Below, piece by piece: positions 59,625 through 64,000 of a DNA stretch of 64,000 nucleotides. The position numbers and the translations under genes were made by a program. Source of the DNA: Aquabacterium sp. (GTDB taxonomy: Bacteria; Pseudomonadota; Gammaproteobacteria; Burkholderiales; Burkholderiaceae_C); contig JAHFQM010000007.1 in NCBI GenBank assembly GCA_023266355.1, positions 186,001-250,000 on the forward strand, given 5' to 3'. Every line of letters begins with the position of its first letter. The stretch's first letter is position 1. Below the pieces are notes generated by a model. That model was not told the origin of the DNA. It was given only the letters and a program-made list of their open reading frames with translations, and searched no databases.

Positions 59625-61228
59625 CGCGGCGTGCTCGCGGCGGGGATGGGCGCCTGGGCGGGGGATGCGCGCGTCACCAGGGCGAAACCGCGCGATTCGG
59701 CCACGGTGCGCAACGGGAAGGCTTCTGCTGCTGCGGTGTTCTGGGCGGGCAGGCGGTCTGCTCGCGCCAGGGAGAGTGCGCCTGCCGATGGCCCGCCCGG
59801 AGGTGTGGGCGCCCCCAAGTAGAAAGCAAAACTGGGTTGGCGCGTCTGCCATTGCGTCACGGGCTGCCCTGTGGCCTTGCGTGCTTCCAGCGCCAGGTCT
59901 CGCACGGGGCCTTGCAAGGCCTCGGCCCACCACGGCAACACGGCCAGCACCACCCAGAAGGCGCCCAGCAAGGCGCCCACCACGGCCTTGTCGGCCAGGC
60001 AGCCTTTGGGCCAGCACCACACCAGCAACCACAGCGCGCCCACGGTGGCCAGCAGCCACCATGCGGGTCCGGGCGCGGCCGTGCTCAACAGCGTGTGGTA
60101 CAGCGGGTCCGAGGTGCGCTCGGCCAGCCAGCCGGCCATGTGTTGACTCGCGGACAGCAGCCCGAACAGCAGCAGCTGGGACGCCGCCAGCGCCAGGCCC
60201 AGGGCGCGCGAGCGCAGCTCTGACAAGGCCTGCGCACACAGCAGCATCAGCGGCGTCAATCCGTAAAGCAGGTAGTGCGGCAACTTGGTGTTCGACAGCG
60301 AGAAAAACAGCAGCGCGAAGCCCGACCAGCACAGCAGGAAGCGCGTCACCGGTGTGCGCCAGGCCTTGCCGAGGCGCCCGCCCACGCCGACCAGCAGTGG
60401 CGTCCAGGGCAGCATCAGCAAAGGCGCCACCAACAGCGTGTAAAACGGGCTGCCGCCGTGGCCTTCCTTGGCCTGCATGAAGCGGTTGACGTTGTGCTGC
60501 AGGATGAAGCCGTCAATGAACGCCATGCCATGGCGGTGCAGCGCGTACGCGTACCAGGGCACCGCCGTCAACAGCAGGATGGCCCAGGCCAGCGGGTCGC
60601 CCAGCACCTCGCGCAGGCGGCGCAATTGCCCGCAACTCAGCAGGTACAAGATCACGGTCATGCCCGGCACCAAGCACGCCACCGGCCCCTTGGTCAGCAG
60701 GCCCAGTCCCATCCAGAAGAAGGCGCGGCGCAGCGGGCCCTTCTCGCGGCTGTCCAGGTGGCGCCAGAGGTCCAGACAGGCCCAGCACATCAGCGCATTG
60801 AGCAGCGCGTCGGCCGTGGCCGCCCGCCCGATCAGCATCACCCCCAGGCTGGTCGCCACGATGCCGACGGCCGCGCGCTCCACCTGTGAGCCCAGCCAGC
60901 CTTCGGCAAAGCGCAAGGCGGCCAGGCACCACATCAGGGCCGCCACCGCCGAAGGCAGGCGGGCAGCGAACTCGTTGACGCCGAACAGCGCCATGCTGGC
61001 GGCCTGGAACCAATAGATGAGGATGGGCTTGTCGAAGCGGTCCGCGCCGTTGAGCGTGGTGTGTCCCCAGTCGCCACTGGCCAGCATCTCGCGCGACGCT
61101 TCCGAGAACGCACCTTCATCGACGTCGATCAAGGGCGCCAGCCCCAGGCCGGCCAGCCACAGGGTCAACAGCAGGGCCAGCCAGAGCCAGGGAGGCACGC
61201 GGCCCAGGACGTTGCGGGTCGGGATCAT
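59621..61228 (-). CDS. ArnT-like GT39/GT83 membrane glycosyltransferase
   Basis: A 535-residue integral membrane GT-C glycosyltransferase with about 11-12 helices. The first periplasmic loop carries the catalytic acidic pattern PLIDVDEGAFSEASREMLASGDW, and FDKPILIYWFQAASMALFG follows. LLTKGPVACLVPG is also typical of the ArnT/PMT-like group. Such enzymes move sugars (for example aminoarabinose) from undecaprenyl phosphate to lipid A or other acceptors outside the cell membrane. The upstream PAP2 gene, 12 bp away, would recycle or trim lipid phosphates. The acceptor is unknown here. Confidence 0.87.
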   Translation of the reverse strand: MIPTRNVLGRVPPWLWLALLLTLWLAGLGLAPLIDVDEGAFSEASREMLASGDWGHTTLNGADRFDKPILIYWFQAASMALFGVNEFAARLPSAVAALMWCLAALRFAEGWLGSQVERAAVGIVATSLGVMLIGRAATADALLNALMCWACLDLWRHLDSREKGPLRRAFFWMGLGLLTKGPVACLVPGMTVILYLLSCGQLRRLREVLGDPLAWAILLLTAVPWYAYALHRHGMAFIDGFILQHNVNRFMQAKEGHGGSPFYTLLVAPLLMLPWTPLLVGVGGRLGKAWRTPVTRFLLCWSGFALLFFSLSNTKLPHYLLYGLTPLMLLCAQALSELRSRALGLALAASQLLLFGLLSASQHMAGWLAERTSDPLYHTLLSTAAPGPAWWLLATVGALWLLVWCWPKGCLADKAVVGALLGAFWVVLAVLPWWAEALQGPVRDLALEARKATGQPVTQWQTRQPSFAFYLGAPTPPGGPSAGALSLARADRLPAQNTAAAEAFPLRTVAESRGFALVTRASPAQAPIPAASTPR

Positions 61229-61240
61229 GTGGGGTCCGGG

Positions 61241-62092
61241 TCAGGAAAGAGAGTTGGACGCGTGTGCGGCAGGCGGGATGCGGCCCCAGCGCCAGGCGCC
61301 CAGCAGGCCGAGTGCCACAACCGCCATGCACCAGGCCAGCGGCAGGGGGGTGCCCAGGTCCAGCAGGCAGAGCAAGACCGCCAGCACAGGCAGGGCGCCA
61401 GCCACCCAGGGGCGCACGGACGCGCGCGACAAGCCGAGCGCCAGGCGCTGCGTCACACCGAGTTGCCAAACCACGGGCGCGAGGATCAGGCCCAGGCCCG
61501 CGCCCGCCAGCACGTCGCTGGGCCAATGCGCACCCACCACCACGCGCGACAGGCCCTGCAGCCCAGCCAGCAGCCACCAGCCTGCGCACACGGCCCAAGT
61601 CAGGGGGCGCGCAGCGCTGCGCAGCGACAAGGTCATCAGGCCTGCCACCGTGAAGGCGGTGGTGGTGTGCCCGGACGGCATCGACCCTTTGCGCAGGTGC
61701 TCGCCGATCACATGGAAGACCGGGTGATCCGGCCCGAACACCGCCAGGGGGCGGTCCACCTGCAGCGTCCGCTTGATCGCGTGCACGACCAGCCCGCCCA
61801 GCACCATGGCCACCAACAAGGCGGCCACGCGTCGCGGCTCCTCGGCGCTCAGGCTGCTCACCAGCAGGAGGCTGCAAATGCCCAGTGCCGACCAGGTCAA
61901 CAGGGACCAGGTCGTGGGCCAGCCGCCCAGCGCCATCTGCAAAGCCAGGGCCCAGGCGCGGTCAAGGGCTTGCCCCGACAGGGCCAGTCCGGCGATCAGC
62001 AGCAGCCCACCCAAGGCCATGCGCGTCGCTGGCGCCCGCCAGGCGGCCAAAGTCTGGCCAGGCAGGTGAGGGGGGCGCTGAGACAACCGCAT
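61241..62092 (-). CDS. PAP2-family membrane phosphatase
   Basis: A 283-residue membrane phosphatase. The three-part catalytic signature is complete: K-x6-R-P in KRTLQVDRP, PSGH in SMPSGHTTTAF, and S-R-x5-H-x3-D in SRVVVGAHWPSDV. About six helices are seen, plus a C-terminal pair beyond the domain. Likely substrates are undecaprenyl pyrophosphate or lipid A phosphates. The start MRLSQRPP has no strong ribosome site; a TACAAT -10-like hexamer lies just 5', so a nearly leaderless transcript is possible. First gene of a three-gene unit. Confidence 0.87.
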   Translation of the reverse strand: MRLSQRPPHLPGQTLAAWRAPATRMALGGLLLIAGLALSGQALDRAWALALQMALGGWPTTWSLLTWSALGICSLLLVSSLSAEEPRRVAALLVAMVLGGLVVHAIKRTLQVDRPLAVFGPDHPVFHVIGEHLRKGSMPSGHTTTAFTVAGLMTLSLRSAARPLTWAVCAGWWLLAGLQGLSRVVVGAHWPSDVLAGAGLGLILAPVVWQLGVTQRLALGLSRASVRPWVAGALPVLAVLLCLLDLGTPLPLAWCMAVVALGLLGAWRWGRIPPAAHASNSLS

Positions 62093-62178
62093 GGACGGCG
62101 ATTGTAGTGGTCCGCACCGAAAGGCCTGTACCAAGGCGGTTGTCACACATTGGTCCATGGCATGCGATCCGTTACAAG

Positions 62179-62214
62179 GGTTTTCACCTAAGACTGGTGG
62201 TTTTCCCTTAGACT
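62179..62214. repeat. Tandem direct repeat in a divergent promoter region
   Basis: GGTTTTCACCTAAGACT (62179-62195) and GGTTTTCCCTTAGACT (62199-62214) repeat with a 20-bp period, close to two helical turns. They lie just upstream of the small membrane protein gene and about 90 bp before the divergent PAP2 gene. A regulator-binding site is possible. Confidence 0.45.
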
Positions 62215-62251
62215 TCTTCCCATGTCATGCAAACCGTTGAAGGAGTGCACC

Positions 62252-62518
62252 ATGGCCCAATCGTTCTCCCCCGTCCATTCCGTGAACCTCCAGCTGGCCC
62301 AGGCTGGCGACGAGCGCCGTCAACTGCGGCTGGAAAAACTCGGCGTCATCGCCGGCTTCCTCTTGGGGCTGCCCCTGGCCCTCACCGCCGTGCACGACCT
62401 GTTGGCCGATGCGCCCGAGGCCGTGTCTGCGCTGGCCGTCGTCGTTGTGGTGGCCGCCACCACGCGTTTTGGCCTGCTGGCCGCCTCGGCCGCGGCGCGT
62501 CGCCTGGCCGCTCGCTGA
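62252..62518 (+). CDS. Small membrane protein of unknown function
   Basis: An 88-residue protein. ATG 62252 was chosen because AGGAG stands eight bases upstream; an earlier in-frame ATG at 62222 lacks one. A polar N-terminal half (VNLQLAQAGDERRQLRLEKLG) is followed by two hydrophobic helices, VIAGFLLGLPLALTAVHDLL and AVSALAVVVVVAATTRFGLLAA, and a basic tail ARRLAAR. I recognise no family. It has its own terminator, which indicates an independent transcript. Confidence 0.65.
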   Translation: MAQSFSPVHSVNLQLAQAGDERRQLRLEKLGVIAGFLLGLPLALTAVHDLLADAPEAVSALAVVVVVAATTRFGLLAASAAARRLAAR

Positions 62519-62574
62519 AACCTGGCGCCGTGCGGTTGCTGCACGGTCGGCATCGCAGGCGAGTTGCCTGAATC

Positions 62575-62603
62575 AAAAAAGGATCCCGAGGGATCCTTTT
62601 TTT
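62575..62603. terminator. Bidirectional Rho-independent terminator
   Basis: AAAAAAGGATCC / GGATCCTTTTTTT form a stem with A- and T-runs on both sides. It serves the small membrane gene on the plus strand and the convergent PEP-CTERM gene on the minus strand. Confidence 0.92.
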
Positions 62604-62637
62604 GTGGGCGTGGGGCGCTGAGGCCCCCGTGCCGTGC

Positions 62638-63270
62638 TCAGGCGGCGCGGCGGCGCGCCACCAAGCCGATGCCAGCAAGGCCCAGTGCCATCAGGGCGTA
62701 GCTGCCGGGCTCCGGCACAGCGACGGTCGCGTTCAGGCCGCCGAGGCGGAAGTCCGAGGAACCCAATGCCTGCAGCTTGAAGGTCGTGCCGGTGGCGCCG
62801 GTCGTGCTGAACGCCGACAGCAGCAGGCCGCTGTCGTTGTTCGTACCGAAGCTGAACGATTTGGTCGGCGAGCTGAAGGTCGCGCTCTCGGTGCCGATGC
62901 CGAACAAGCCGTTGGACCAGCCGGACAGGCTCACGCTGGAGATGTTGACGGCCTGGTTGAACGTCAAAGTCAGGTACTCGCCCGAACTGCTGTTGCTGCC
63001 GTTGATGTCGCCGCTGGCGAACAGGCCGCCGGTCGTGGCGCCGAGGCCCGTGAAATTGCTGGTGACCTGGATCTGCTTGCCCGCCGCGTCGAAGGCGCGC
63101 ACGATCAGCTGCAGGTTGCCGCTGATGTAGCTCGGTGCGTTGCTGACGGTGTCGATCAGCGAGCCGCCTGCGACGTAGAAATTGAAATTGTTGACCGGGG
63201 TCGTGGCGTGTGCCGCGATCGGCAGTGAGGCGCTGAGGGCCAGCGCGATGGCATGTTTGGCGAGGGACAC
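62638..63270 (-). CDS. PEP-CTERM sorting-domain protein
   Basis: A 210-residue exported protein. The signal peptide (LAKHAIALALSASLPIAAHA) leads to a Ser/Thr/Asn/Gly-rich beta domain (SYISGNLQLIVRAFDAAGKQIQ, GEYLTLTFNQAVNISSVSLSGW). The end VPEPGSYALMALGLAGIGLVARRRAA is a textbook PEP-CTERM signal: motif, helix, Arg cluster. Such proteins are cut by exosortase (EpsH/XrtA) and go to the surface or extracellular matrix; no exosortase is in the window. GTG 63270 is used because AAGGAG lies five bases upstream and the signal peptide begins there. Confidence 0.88.
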   Translation of the reverse strand: MSLAKHAIALALSASLPIAAHATTPVNNFNFYVAGGSLIDTVSNAPSYISGNLQLIVRAFDAAGKQIQVTSNFTGLGATTGGLFASGDINGSNSSSGEYLTLTFNQAVNISSVSLSGWSNGLFGIGTESATFSSPTKSFSFGTNNDSGLLLSAFSTTGATGTTFKLQALGSSDFRLGGLNATVAVPEPGSYALMALGLAGIGLVARRRAA

Positions 63271-63465
63271 GGGTGCTCCTTGTTCCTGAGGTTTGTGTGG
63301 AGGCGCCTGAGGCGCCGCCTGATGTGAAATCTTGTCGGTTTTCTGGACTGATTGACCAACTTTAACGTTGGACAGCCTACCGGGCATCACCGCGAACACG
63401 CGGGCGGGAAAACCATCGGTGCCTTGTGTGCGAGGGGCGCTTCTGCGTCTGCATGGGGCGCTGGC

Positions 63466-63494
63466 TTGCGCTCATGCGGTCAGGTGGCTACAAT
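63466..63494 (+). promoter_or_regulatory. Promoter of the rpsL (str) operon
   Basis: TTGCGC (63466-63471), 17 bp, TACAAT (63489-63494). The predicted leader to rpsL is about 220 nt and begins near GGAAGGCTTTTCGG, almost the same as the sequence after the -10-like site of rpoB. I see no gene in the leader. Confidence 0.75.
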
Positions 63495-63723
63495 GGAAGG
63501 CTTTTCGGCTTTCGCTGGGCATTCCTGCGGACGTTGCGGATGTGCGGTTGCGTGGCTGGTGCCGCCAATGCGTGCCTTCCGCCGACGTGCTCAGGTGTCT
63601 CCTGTGAGGGCCGATTTGTGCTGGCGGCACAAGGACTTGCAAGCGTTCGTTCAAACGCCTGTGAGGCATCCGCAAGGGGCCTGGCCGCCAGTGAAATCAA
63701 CGGGAACCAACTGGAATCTATCC

Positions 63724-64000
63724 ATGCCAACCATCAACCAGCTCGTGCGCCACGGCCGTCAGGTCGAGGTCACGAAGTCCAAATCGCCTGCGATGCAGAA
63801 CTGCCCGCAGCGTCGCGGTGTCTGCACCCGCGTGTACACCACGACCCCCAAGAAGCCCAACTCGGCTTTGCGTAAGGTCGCCAAGGTGCGCCTGACCAAC
63901 GGTTTCGAAGTCATTTCGTACATCGGCGGTGAAGGCCACAACCTGCAAGAACACAGCGTCGTGCTCGTGCGCGGCGGCCGTGTGAAGGACTTGCCCGGTG
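63724..64000 (+). CDS. rpsL: 30S ribosomal protein S12 (5' part)
   Basis: The first 92 codons of S12 are present; the gene runs off the right edge. [13 protein letters not shown] opens it, and the decoding-site segment [16 protein letters not shown] contains the Lys at which streptomycin resistance arises, here wild type. GGRVKDLPG near the edge is also wild type. In the family rpsG, fusA and a tuf copy usually follow. Confidence 0.98.
   Translation, partial: MPTINQLVRHGRQVEVTKSKSPAMQNCPQRRGVCTRVYTTTPKKPNSALRKVAKVRLTNGFEVISYIGGEGHNLQEHSVVLVRGGRVKDLPG

Overview
The window reads as the chromosome of a GC-rich betaproteobacterium of the order Burkholderiales, close to the Comamonadaceae or the Leptothrix/Rubrivivax/Aquabacterium group. 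This rests on the str/rif order tRNA-Tyr, tRNA-Gly, tRNA-Thr, tuf, tRNA-Trp, secE, nusG, rplKAJL, rpoBC then rpsL, a gph-trpE-trpGDC arrangement, a Mn2+ riboswitch of the type found in this group, and a PEP-CTERM protein beside an exopolysaccharide locus. The assignment is by recognition only; no database was searched.

Layout. 1-2240: tail of a glycine-zipper protein, a CapA-type metallophosphatase and a gene-poor GC-rich spacer. 2240-8285: an island with AT-rich edges that holds one giant secreted YD-repeat (Rhs-type) protein and a small two-helix membrane protein, possibly a toxin/immunity pair. The giant protein has a sorting-signal-like helix and a second signal-peptide-like helix back to back in its middle. 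8339-16625 (minus): an isoleucine/valine catabolic operon (SDR, thiolase, acyl-CoA dehydrogenase, mmsA, mmsB, enoyl-CoA hydratase) ending in a UbiB/ABC1 kinase. 16773-18486 (minus): a UPF0016 Mn2+ exporter and an RcnA-type Ni2+/Co2+ exporter, overlapping by 4 bp, behind a yybP-ykoY riboswitch. 18598-22780: a DUF1571-like protein, a YbaL/Kef antiporter and a flavin monooxygenase.

23049-31003: gph, a chalcone-isomerase-like protein, a trp leader with two Trp codons, then trpE, trpG, trpD, trpC and ung. A convergent acyltransferase gene separates trpE from trpGDC and overlaps the trpE end. 31007-31681: an outer-membrane barrel. 32025-44636: a ten-gene Wzx/Wzy-type exopolysaccharide cluster with glycosyltransferases, a Wza-like exporter, a Wzc-like chain-length protein with a broken Walker A, a PslG-like glycosidase, a Wzy-like polymerase, an acyltransferase and a MurJ-like flippase. 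It is tightly coupled, with four 4-bp gene overlaps in its middle. No initiating sugar-phosphate transferase is visible.

44672-64000: transcription/translation genes. Between rpoC and rpsL lies a 4-kb block with a GT39 glycosyltransferase, a PAP2 phosphatase, two small proteins and a PEP-CTERM protein. rpsL runs off the end. Several shared promoter/leader elements are visible in this region.

The least conventional content is the split YD-repeat protein. The metal-exporter riboswitch operon and the trp leader are the clearest regulatory features.
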